Below are positions 55,023 through 64,000 of a stretch of 64,000 nt of DNA, piece after piece. Each line of letters starts with the position of its first letter. Position 1 is the first letter of the stretch. Source of the DNA: Diplolepis rosae (Eukaryota > Arthropoda > Insecta > Hymenoptera > Diplolepididae); assembly GCA_030998225.1 (NCBI GenBank), contig JAPYXD010000250.1, forward strand, positions 4,588,001-4,652,000. Direction: 5' to 3'. A program made the translations under genes and the position numbers. Below the pieces are notes generated by a model, which did no database searches, had not been told where the DNA came from, and saw only the letters and a list, made by a program, of their open reading frames with translations.

Positions 55023-56307
55023 CCAGGGGTGTTAGTTGAAGTTTGCCAGTTTTTCAATAAAGAAAACACTTAATTCTCAAGGGAATCTCAAAAAAATTTT
55101 ATTCAAAGTATTGACCATTGGATTCTACACATTTTGCCCACCTTTCAGGCAAATCATGGATACCATTCCAAAAAAACTTTTTCTCTTTCAAGGCAAACCA
55201 TTCGACGAGCCATTTTTCGAATTCTTCAAAATTGACGAAGCGCTACTCTGCGAGTGAGTGTCCCATCGATCCGAAAAGGTGATAGTCGAACGGGGCGAGG
55301 TCTCGAGAGTACGGCGGGTGCGATAATATTTCCCAACTCAATGCTTTTAATTTGTTCTTCACCACTTTAGCGGTATGAGACGGTGCGTTGTCATGTTGTA
55401 GGAAACTTTGTTATGTCTTCGGGCCCGTTCCGGCCGTTTTTCGATCAACGCATGATTCAAATTGATAATTTGTTGTCGGTAGCGATCCGTATTCACCGTC
55501 TCACTAGGTTTTAATAACTCAAAGTACACCACACCACACTGGTCCCACCAAACACAGAGCATTGTCTTACGGCCAAAGCGATTTGGCCTTGGAGTCGATG
55601 GGCCGACCTCACCAGGTGAAAGCCATGATTTTTTCCGCTTCGGGTTCTCGAAATAAATCCGTTTTTCGTCCCACGTGACAATTCGATGCAGAAAAGATTT
55701 CCTTTCGAACCGTTGAAGCAGCATTTCACAAATGGTTTTTCAATTTTCCATTTGTCTATCGTTCAGTTGGTGTGGTACCCGTTTTCCATACTTTTGGATT
55801 TTTCCCATGGCTTTTAAACGTTGGTAAATTGCTCCTTGGGTCACATTTAGTGTTTGTGCCAATTTTTGTTGCGATTGGGTTGGGTCTTCATGCAATAACG
55901 CCTGCAATTCCCCGTCTTCGAACTTTTTCGCTGCACCAGGATGTTCATTGTCTGTTAAATCGAAATCTCCAGTTTTAAATTGGCGAAACCATGTCTCACA
56001 TGTTCTAATCACTGGAGCATGTTCACAATAAGTTTCTACTAGCAATCGATGAGCTTCAACTGCTTTTTTCTTTTGATATAATAAGAAAAGTATCGAATGC
56101 CGCAAATGCGATTTACTTGGAACGAAACTCGACATATTCACTGAGGTAAACAACTATGATGCTATTATTTTGGCAGAATGTAATTGTGTATTTTTGAAGG
56201 TTATTGTCCATAGAAAAATATGACATTGATGCCAAATCATAGAAATGTATACATATCTCTAGCGACATCTATGAGTAAACCCGGCAAATTTCAACTAACA
56301 CCCCTGG
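55023..56307 (-). mobile_element. Full-length mariner, 1285 bp, mutated
   Basis: Ends CCAGGGGTGTTAGTTGAA in TA (55021-55022, 56308-56309). The minus strand encodes a transposase start at 56153 (or the internal M at 56135, MSSFVPSKSHLRHSILF), HTH with ETWFRQFKTGDFDLTD, GAIYQRLKAMGKIQKYGKRV, then 55724-55359 with IVTWDEKRIYFENPKRKKSW, in which the usual GDEKW is WDEKR, and VWWDQCGVVYFELLKPSETV. After NKVSYNMTTHR the frame shifts; the HDNAP and SPDLAPxDY blocks persist in another frame at about 55390-55270. The length matches Mos1-class elements. Inactive by frameshifts. Confidence 0.93.
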
Positions 56308-56653
56308 TATAAATCAATGTTCTTTGGGCCAGTAAAGGGAGGTTTCTTGTCTCATTCTCAATTCTTGAAGTAATTTTTGTATCTGTTACAAGAATACTGG
56401 TAGTTGTAGATGACATTCTTCAGTTTCGTGATATTTTACTTCAACTGGTATACATTCTGCGATATGTGTTACTTCCCTGCAATTACTGGCATATATCCTG
56501 GGCCTTTCATTAAATGGTATGCAAATTCGTCTTGTGATTAGGTTGCTATGGTTAAAGTATTTATAAAATCTTTTTGTTCAAGTATACATCGTTGAGTAAG
56601 AACATCGTGATAAAGTCTATTTACTTCAGTGCGTATGTGTCGTTCCACATATA
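56308..56653. other. Spacer between two mariners
   Basis: AT-rich; nothing recognised. Confidence 0.45.
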
Positions 56654-58086
56654 CCATTTGATCAAATTTAACCCAGAGTGGTTAAAAAAAGTTCCTTCAG
56701 CGAATTTTTTTATGACCTCAATCGACTCATGGCGTGATCCCCTGAGCGGATATTTGAGTTTGAGAAACCGGAAAAAGTCACAAGGATCCAAATCTGGCGA
56801 ATATGGTGGCTGAGCAATGACTTTTTTTCGTGTTTATCCAAAAATTCAGTTACAATTAAGCTGGAATGTGACGGCGCATTATCGTGGTGAAAAATTCATG
56901 AGTTGTCTGCCCAAAAATCCGGCCGTTTATGACGAATTTCTTCACGTAGACGCCTCAAAATGGCCAAGTAGTATTCCTTATTGACCGTTTGACCTTCTAG
57001 AATGAATTCATGGTGAACCATATCACGGCAGTGTGCTCAGATTGCAAACTGGGGTACCTACACACACGATTGCACGCCGTATCCGTGTGAAGAGAGTAGG
57101 AAGAGACGATGGGGCCAGGGGAATGAGGAGAAGTAGTAGCAGTCGTTCTCGGGTGCGAGAGCGACTAGGAAAGAACAAAAGCAGCGCGTCGTGTCATCTC
57201 TCCCTACTCGCTTCATACGGATACGGCGTGCAATCGTGTTTGTAGGTACCCCGGTTTGCAATCTGAGCACACTGCATTACGGTAATCGAAGAAAATGATG
57301 AGCATCACCTTGATTTTTCACCGACTTTGACGTGGTTTTTTCGGTTTTGGCTCATTTTTGGCGCGCCATTCGCTAGATTGTTGGGCAGTTTCGACGTCAT
57401 ATTCATAAACCCACCTCTTGTCACCAGTAATAATACGTTTGGTGAATGTAGGGTCATCAGCCACGTTGGCAAGCATATCTTTTGCGACCTCTACCCGACG
57501 TTCTTTTTGCAAAAATTCCAGGTCTTTCAGTACGAGTCTGGCGGCGACGCGCTTCATACCCAAAACATGAACCATAATGTGTTGAGTCGATCCATAAGAG
57601 ATGTTGAGAGCCTCTGCTACCTCTCTAATGCCAAAACGACGATTTTCGACCACAATTTTGTTCAATTTCTCGATATTAACGTCGTTAACAGGGGTGGATG
57701 GACAACTCGCATGAGGTAAGTTTTCTACGACCTCACAACCCTCACTGAATGTTTGAAGCCACTCCAATACTTGCGTTCTCGATAGAGTAGACTCCCCAAA
57801 ACACTTCTGCAATATTTTCAATGATTCCCTACCTGTAATTCCATTGAAAACATAACATTTCTAGCAAACTCGTTGTTCAATTTGTTTTCCCATTGTAAAA
57901 ATCACCAAACAAACTTTTCGCGTCGTAAACCAATGGCTGCCAAACACACACTAATGGACGCCTCCCGCTCATACTTCACATGATTGTCAAAGAAGGTGTT
58001 ACCAACTTAGAAAAAAAACTTCTAACCGTTTCGGGTTACGCTCGCGGTTTAACTGGACCAGTCCGGGTCAAATTTTGATCAGATGG
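56654..58086 (-). mobile_element. Mariner (CCATCTGATC ends), fuller copy
   Basis: TA at 56652-56653 and 58087-58088; ends CCATYTGATCAAATTTRACCC. The frame 57821-57318 contains CFGESTLSRTQVLEWLQTFS, GIREVAEALNISYGS and ITGDKRWVYEYDVET (normal GDETW, first aspartate kept). The HHDNAPSHSSLIV and PDLDPCDFFRF segments lie at about 56900-56760 in broken frame. A 246-bp hAT-type MITE (57029-57274) is inserted between. The family recurs at 8489-9163 as a deletion derivative. Confidence 0.88.
57029..57274. mobile_element. hAT-type MITE inside mariner
   Basis: 246 bp with inverted repeats of about 65 bp starting CAGTGTGCTCAGATTGCAAA. Flanks TATCACGG (57021-57028) and CATTACGG (57275-57282) look like a decayed 8-bp duplication. 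A CAG start and 8-bp duplication fit hAT. The loop is GC-rich and non-coding. Confidence 0.75.
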
Positions 58087-58575
58087 TACAAGCGTCATAT
58101 CTTCAGTAGTTAATGAATAAAAGATTTCAGAATTTTCTGCCGTGTTGTCATATGTTTTGTTTGCTGGTCTTTCTATTATCTATTAAAATTACATGCGTCC
58201 CCAGATAACAATTATACTGCAGCATTTCAGCATAAGGGAGCGTTAACACACAATACATGCACAGTCAGCAGATTGCAAACATAGCATGTACGTTATCTTG
58301 TAAGCACACAATAACTGCAGCTCCAGTACCCCAGATGTTATTATTATTATTTTTATTATTTGTTGATATTTAATATTTAAATCGTCCAGTATATAATTCT
58401 GTACCATTTACCCCCTTAAAATTATAAAATTGCATGAAGAGGATCAAGTTATGAATAATAGGCAATTGAATATGACTAAATATTTCATGACCCCCAGGAA
58501 GAATTTCTGAAATTGAAGAATCGTGCAGGAAATTATAATTACAATTATTAGTTAACAGTGAAATAGCATTACCAT
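58087..58575. other. AT-rich spacer
   Basis: No gene or repeat recognised; minus frame 58370-58585 is unassigned. Confidence 0.4.
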
Positions 58576-58680
58576 ATAAGCTCACTAAAAGTGTCTAATA
58601 CTCGTAAATGATTTATTTGACCAAACAACTGTTACTTTAGGTGCAGAAGTAAAACATACAAAAAACTAGTCCAATTACGC
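58576..58680 (+). repeat. Inverted partner of 60095-60205
   Basis: About 100 bp matching the reverse complement of 60095-60205 (TTACTTTAGGTGCAGAA and AAAACATACAAAAA shared). It encodes the same short block of the zinc-binding protein at 59625-60205, truncated. Confidence 0.75.
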
Positions 58681-58955
58681 CTAATGGGTGGGAGTTAGGG
58701 GGAGAAATTTGTTTATCGACCTTACCTTATCTTCGAAAAATGAACAGTGGGATTGATGTTTAATTGACATATATGCTAAAATAGGATGCTCTTGTAAACT
58801 TATATTTGTTTCGAGCATTTCGGCTTCTTTTATATGCAAAAACCATGATCTTGAATTTTTCGAATTGAGAATTGAGGGTGTCATAGTCGCAAACACATTT
58901 TGAAAATATTTTTTTTTAGAAAGCTCGTGTTTGACCAAGGAACCTAGATATCAAT

Positions 58956-59340
58956 TTGAATGTTTACTGTCGCCAGCTAATGAAATTGGACAAAGAAATC
59001 AAGGAAAAGCGGACAGAACTGGCAAATCGTAAAGGCGTCATCTTTCATCAAAATAACGCCAAACAATATAAATCTTTGATCACTCGCAAAAAACTATTGG
59101 AGTTAGGCTGGGAAGTGATGCCTCATTCACCGTATCGTCCTGACCTTGCACCATCCGATTATCATTTATTTCGTTTACTTTAAAACAATTTGAATGGAAA
59201 AACATTCGATTCAAATGAGGCTGTCAAAAATGAGTTGATTCAGTTTTTTGCCTCTGAGAACCAAACTTTCTACGGAAGTAGAATGCTCAAGCTGACTGAA
59301 ATATGGTAAAAGGTAATCGAACAAAATGGTCAATACATAT
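58956..59340 (+). pseudogene. Mariner transposase C-terminal fragment
   Basis: Frame 58956-59183: GVIFHQNNAKQYKS, where the second catalytic aspartate is N, LGWEVMPHSPYRPDLAPSDY and HLFRLL, then stop. Matching C-terminal sequence (FDSNEAVKNELIQFF-like, ending EQNGQYI) continues to about 59340 across the stop. Upstream parts and inverted repeats are absent. Confidence 0.8.
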
Positions 59341-59624
59341 AATTGATTAATGTTTGTTATTTGTATTAATAAAATTGCCTTAAAACTCATGAAAAAAAAC
59401 GAAATATACTGCAGCCGCATGGCAGCAGCAACCAACAGTGCGTTATCCAGTGAAAGATTGACAATAATATCCAGAAATGGAATCGGGAGTAAAACGAAGA
59501 AAACACTGGTAAGAGCGGGAAGCACAGTGACGTGATGTAATCTTCCTTTTTTAAATATATTCTGATATTTTGCATGTCTGTAGATTTCAACGGTTGAAAC
59601 TTGGAACGCGCTTTTAATAAAATC

Positions 59625-60205
59625 TTACTTTTCTGGTAATGATATAAGATGTTTTTTGTGTCTATTTTGGCTTACATCTAGATTTCGAAAACGTTCAATA
59701 ATAGTTTCTTTTCGTTTTGATCTTGCTTCATGCAATAAAATGAAATCTTGAAGGGGTATTTCAGATTCCAAAGAACGAAGTTTTATTGTTTTTACAACAT
59801 CCACATACATTACCTCTCCTAGAAAGTGACTACGACAGATTCTGCTATCGGTAGGAATATATATATTCTTTTTAAAATAAAGGTTGACCCTAACAGCCCT
59901 TGGGATAACTTTTATTTCAGAAAAATTATTCAAACCACATATCATACACCATACATGTGAAGCTGGAGTAGATGGCTTAGAAATATGTATATACTTTTCA
60001 GGTGGTTTCGATAGAGGTAGAATGTATGATGGGTCAGAACTCTCATCTTCACATTCACTGTCATCTTTCCGTTTCCGTTTTTTTAGCAGTTCTTTACATT
60101 TATTGGACTGGTTTTTGTATGTTTTAATTCTGCACCTAAAGTAACCGTTTTTTGGCCAAATAAATCATTTTCGAGTATTAGGCACTTTTAGTGTGCTTAT
60201 ACGAT
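59625..60205 (-). pseudogene. Transposon-type zinc-binding protein fragment
   Basis: A minus-strand frame runs from about 60160 to 59625: FRCRIKTYKNQSNKCKELL, KKRKRKDDSECEDESSD (nuclear-signal-like), then CMICGLNNFSEIKVIPRAV, FKKNIYIPTDSRICRSHFLG and VKTIKLRSLES. A C-x2-C..C-x2-H arrangement with IYIPTDSRICRSH resembles the N-terminal zinc-binding region of a group of insect transposase proteins (Harbinger/ISL2EU-like in my judgement, not certain). No catalytic domain follows. Just upstream, K-stop-FIWPKN (TGA 60165-60167) is shared with the copy at 58576-58680. Confidence 0.5.
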
Positions 60206-61166
60206 AATGCTCTTTGCAGGAAACTTTTATTTGAGCTCCGAAATATCTAAATGGAAATGAAAAAAAAGATAAAAATAAATAAATGAAAATAATAAAAATG
60301 AATAAATAACCATATGAAAAAATGAAAAATATCATAATATATTATTTAAATACAAGAATATCATCAGTTTCATTCCTTTCAAATTTGTGAGAAGGAAATT
60401 ATTTCTTAACGATCGTGAAAAAATTTGATGTAAAAATCCATTAATTCCATAAGAATTGAAATTTTTCAACAAATATTTTTTTGGAGTCATAGAAGATAAG
60501 TCAAAAATGTATAGCTAATATTTTTGAAGAACTCGCTTCAAATTATATTTTCTATAGTTTTGCCTTATCATTCAATTTTGGAAAATTATATGCAGTCTTA
60601 TGATTTGTTTATTTTTCCTAGAGGACACAGAACATGAAAATCATTTATTGTGGAAAAGTTCGTATCGAATCTTGTAACTTTTATGGGAATGAATAGATAG
60701 GAAAAAATATGTGTAATAACGTGATTGATAAGCGTATAATAAAGGTCTCTACGGCCCTTACCTGCCGCTTCGGCTTCGTCTTGTTGCAAGGTCACTGTTG
60801 TAAAAATTGTCTCTTTTTTTTAACATGAAATATAATATGTTGATATTTTCAGCCATAACTCAGTGAAAAATGAAGCTTTAGATTGTTTCATAATGATTTA
60901 TCCGATTCTTAGTATCATTTTCATTTATTTCAGTGGGGTCAAAAGCTGAAAAAGCCGTAAATTAAAGACATTTTTTGCTGTTTTCAGTCGAATTACGTAG
61001 TCTTTTGAATAAAATTCTTCACTCTTCATCGCACTTGCGATAGCTGAATTATTTTTTGCATCAGACTCAAATTTCCAGGATAAACTACTCGTAGCATAGG
61101 TATACAAACTTTTAGCCCCAGTGGATTTTTGAAATTAGAAAGATAGAATTTCCTATGTAACCATTT
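60206..61166. other. AT-rich stretch, one possible minus-strand exon
   Basis: At about 60760-60800 the minus strand reads TTTVTLQQDEAEAAG followed by GTAAGG, a possible exon with donor; no partner exon was found. Frame 60925-61107 is unassigned. Otherwise nothing. Confidence 0.35.
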
Positions 61167-61778
61167 TTGAAAAATGATACTTCTGTTCAAAATGATTTAA
61201 GCATTGTTCTTTTTGAAGATCCTACGTTAGGTGGAACGATGAACAGATCCTCAACTGGTAACGAGTTAAACAAAACATTTCCTTCTAAATCACAATATAT
61301 TCATCTGCATGAATCAAAAGTAACTGAAACTATAAATAGAGTTCCTGATGCTACATTTGACAGAGGGAGTCGTTCATCCTCATCTGATCATGATAAAAAT
61401 GAGATGCTCGCACAGGACTTACGATTTCTTGGTCCTGATAAGGCAGGAATTTTCGAAACTGGCCATGAAATTTCTGATGCCGAAACAGTATTATCACATG
61501 AAGATGATAGTATCTGTTATGCTGAAGATTTTGAATCAATTGATGATAATGGGAATAGTGCTGATCCAGATGATGCCCCGGGAGATATTATCTTAGAACA
61601 TGACCTAGTAGATGTAGCCCAAATGGGAAGAGAAAAATTAAAGAAGGCTTTTTTGATAGGGAAATTAAATCTCACGCAAGGGAATGTAATTCTGAAAACA
61701 TTGCGTGATAATCCATTCTGTCTTGTGAACAATGTCAAGTTACCCTTAAAAATTAAGATGCTTGATCGACGACTGTGA
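61167..61778 (+). CDS. Transposon ORF, acidic N-terminal region
   Basis: 203 codons, acidic and serine-rich (SSSSDHDKNE, SHEDDS, DDNGNSADPDD), then MGREKLKKAFLIGKLNLTQG and ILKTLRDNPFCLVNN. The NLTQGN/LRTL-like block is characteristic of a widespread invertebrate transposon protein annotated only as uncharacterised. After TGA the family's sequence continues downstream: ESPLAALPMSLVNQVLMQDM with HFIWLG at about 61845-61915, and the block at 62067-62450. The start ATG is at 61172 or the first methionine; upstream context gives no help. Probably an inactive DNA transposon. Confidence 0.55.
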   Translation: MKNDTSVQNDLSIVLFEDPTLGGTMNRSSTGNELNKTFPSKSQYIHLHESKVTETINRVPDATFDRGSRSSSSDHDKNEMLAQDLRFLGPDKAGIFETGHEISDAETVLSHEDDSICYAEDFESIDDNGNSADPDDAPGDIILEHDLVDVAQMGREKLKKAFLIGKLNLTQGNVILKTLRDNPFCLVNNVKLPLKIKMLDRRL

Positions 61779-61844
61779 CATCCGCCCACATCTGACGAAG
61801 AATATACATAAGTCTTACTGATGGAGACCACCATAAGAGAGAAA

Positions 61845-62700
61845 GTCCTCTAGCAGCATTGCCTATGAGTTTAGTAAATCAAGTTCTTATGCAAGACATG
61901 CACTTTATTTGGCTCGGTAATGTGAAAAAATATATTGTCGTACTCATGGGGGAAAATATAATTCTCAACATTCAAAGTCGTTGAATTTCGACAATATTTA
62001 TTGTAGTATTGTATAGCAGTAATAAAGGATGTTTTTAAACAAAGGTAATATTTAGATTTTACTCTATTGTATTGTATCGTGCGATTGCTATGCTCGGATA
62101 AACTAGAAGAATTGCACTTCATATTTCGTCAAGAAACAATAGAAATGTATGTTTCGATGTGTGAAATTCCCCTTGGAGAAAAATACCTGAGCTATAATGT
62201 TTATGGTTTATTGCATATTGTTGACGATGTACGACGCCTGGGACCCATGGAATTACTTAGTGGTTTTTTTTTATGAAAATAACATGCCAGAAATTCCAAA
62301 ATGCATAAGGAAACCCCACATCCGTCTAGCACAAGTGTGCAAAAGGTTCCGCGAGAGAAATGGTATGTCGCTCAAATTTCATGTGCTAACATTTGCTGCA
62401 TACTTAAATGTGGAACTGTTTGTCTAATTGAGAATATTTTGCAAATTATAAACAAATATTCTCGTGATTCTAAAATTTCAAGTGAAGAATCCATTTTACG
62501 ATGTGGGGTTGTCTTCAGAATGTGTTGGCGTTTATCATTGCAGTTATTTATCGAATGGTTTAGCAACGACAGAGTTGAAAAACCTGAAAGCAAAATGTTA
62601 TAGAATGCCGAAATGGAGTTCTGCAAAGAGTCAAGAAGAAACTGTTGTTTCAAATAAATGGATTTGTGTAACCTTATTGACACCGTCATAATTTCAAGAA
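61845..62700 (+). pseudogene. Transposase C-terminal blocks of the same element
   Basis: Broken frames: MDMHFIWLG-like segment, LCSDKLEELHFIFRQETIEM and LGEKYLSYNVYGLLHIVDDV, RRLGPMELLSGFF (62067-62276), then NMPEIPKCIRKPHIRLAQVC (frame shifted). The NVYGLLHIVDDVRRLGP layout recalls the DUF4218/TNP2 module of CACTA-like (EnSpm) transposons, with the usual FSAFPFEN replaced by LSGFF plus frameshift. Assignment to CACTA is a judgement from motif layout. Confidence 0.55.
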
Positions 62701-63320
62701 AGCTATTAAATTTTCGACTTTTACAGTTAGGGGCCGTACTCTAATTACCGAACGTTTCTTGGCTCAATTTTTTAAGCCCCTCTCCTCCCCTACATGTAAC
62801 AGATCGTCCCCCCCCTCCCTCAATGTAATTAATTTCTCCATTTCATTTTCCCAATTTATTTAGCTTTAAATTTGACTTGAAATATAATTGTAGCCAGAAC
62901 AAAATTAAAATTTTTTTAAAATTAAATTTGCAGCAAAACAGAGCGATAAAATCTCTTACAAATAAATAAATTCAAAACCTTTTTTACAATCATCGCGAAT
63001 TGTTTCATATAACAAAATAGCTCGACCGTCCACCCCGTTGAAATGTTTCGTAATTTAAGTACAGCTACTCAGGTCTAATTAATCTTATGACTGATTAAAA
63101 TATAATATATAATTTAAACATATTGCCATCAACAGTAGTAGTAGTGTACCAAATGAAATTTTTTGAGTCTATGGTTGAGATTGGGCGAAAAGCGATGTTT
63201 GTAAAATATTTTCATTCATTTTGCTAGATTGTAAAATTCATTATATAGTATATGATTTTTTTCGAAACTCATACATAAAAAAGCTAGACACCCAAGATCG
63301 AATCTTTTCTGCAGTTCCAT
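62701..63320. other. Spacer between two element ORFs
   Basis: AT-rich with CCCCTCTCCTCCCC-type tracts near 62775-62822. No gene. Confidence 0.4.
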
Positions 63321-64000
63321 ATGGCAGACAATACTACACAGTCAGCGAAGAAGTTGATTAAGAAAAGGTTAGCTTCTTCAGACCCATTGGAGAGTGACGC
63401 TCCAAAAAAGAGAAAAAGGATCCAAAATTTGAAGAGTAGGAAAATTTAATTCCGTCCAAAAAAATATGAAACGACTACTTCTGAGGTTGGGTCTTCAAAT
63501 AAGGGGAAACATTTCCAAACAATGACTGCTGGATTAAATAAACTGAAAACGCTATCAACAAGTCTGTCAAAGCCGGGAAATTTTTTTACAGAGTAGTTAT
63601 GGATCAAAACGAGTACATAATATCTGTGCTGGAAAATATTCAGAAAAATATCAATAAACCGATGGCCCCTAGAAATACATTGTACGAAAAACTTAATGGA
63701 TTTTCTCCTTAAACATCTTTACAATGCGAAGAATTTGATAAAGATATGGTGAAATAGAAGAAATTGGTAAGCACATACATGCTGAGCAAAAATTCAAGTT
63801 CAGTTGCAGGAGCTTTATGTCAATTTCTATCTTTCGCAGTATAATTTTTTGTGCATGGTTGAGGACTCAACCTCAGGGAAGGCCTGTCTCATAACCTGAA
63901 GGAGAGCATGCCCGATGCTCTGATTTTCGAATTCACTTGGAGTGGAAAAGATAACACAAAGGAATTTGGCAACACGAAGATGGCCTTTGTTCTCTACGGT
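63321..64000 (+). pseudogene. DUF4806-like transposon protein, runs off window
   Basis: ATG at 63321 opens MADNTTQSAKKLIKKRL with basic PKKRKR, stops after about 42 codons, and resumes in the same element with KGKHFQTMTAGLNKLKTL, EYIISVLENIQKNI and PRNTLYEKLNGFSP, then LIFEFTWSGKDNTKEF near 63920. This layout matches DUF4806 proteins (short N-terminal region, then a conserved domain with a W-[ST]-G motif) that accompany insect transposons. Stops and shifts throughout. It could be the second ORF of the element at 61167. Confidence 0.5.

Overview
This is AT-rich eukaryotic DNA from an arthropod, most likely an insect. The evidence is the repeat spectrum: several distinct mariner lineages, an R1-clade LINE, Penelope-like reverse transcriptase fragments, an errantivirus-like Ty3/Gypsy element, Polinton-type DNA polymerase B, piggyBac-, Tigger/pogo- and hAT-type MITEs, and GT-AG introns. 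No bacterial operon, CRISPR array or ribosomal RNA was found. I could not fix species or order. Almost every recognisable reading frame is mobile-element derived and most carry stops, frameshifts or internal deletions.

Layout. 0-5 kb: tRNA-like repeats, then an intron-containing hAT transposase gene (747-4980, five exons with matching phases) that carries an array of GGAA-looped hairpins in intron 2 and a tRNA-like repeat in intron 3. 5-14 kb: MITEs (TA, TTAA and foldback types), an internally deleted mariner and a Penelope fragment. 14-20 kb: two copies of an unassigned TDGAxQ/HGKGxCDGxGG family, a Penelope RT fragment and a mariner with its second and third catalytic aspartates deleted. 21.3-23.2 kb: a GC-richer island with consensus splice sites and a 217-codon two-exon reading frame that I do not recognise.

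23.3-30.4 kb: a minus-strand Gypsy element (LTR, gag, protease, integrase, env-like start) without reverse transcriptase, its integrase split by a 2.6-kb insertion. 30.4-37.1 kb: two inverted Polinton polymerase fragments; one is interrupted by a 2058-bp solo LTR with a GATG target duplication, the other by a mariner that itself contains a 568-bp hairpin MITE. 37-43 kb: a Tigger-like MITE, another mariner, and two direct copies of an unassigned repeat around a cluster of GCGAAGC mini-hairpins.

43-50 kb: a degraded minus-strand R1 element (ORF1 zinc knuckles, RT, C-terminal zinc finger), an LTR-like sequence and a chimeric 254-codon ORF joining an R1 ORF1 start to another family. 50-60 kb: more mariners, one hosting a hAT MITE, plus a GC-rich block at 53.5-53.9 kb that looks like a first exon. 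60-64 kb: a zinc-binding transposon protein fragment and a two-ORF element running off the right edge.

The window reads as a nested graveyard of mobile DNA in or between host genes. The parts least explained by known families are the two hairpin arrays, the spliced unknown gene at 21.3-23.2 kb and the paired TDGAxQ family.
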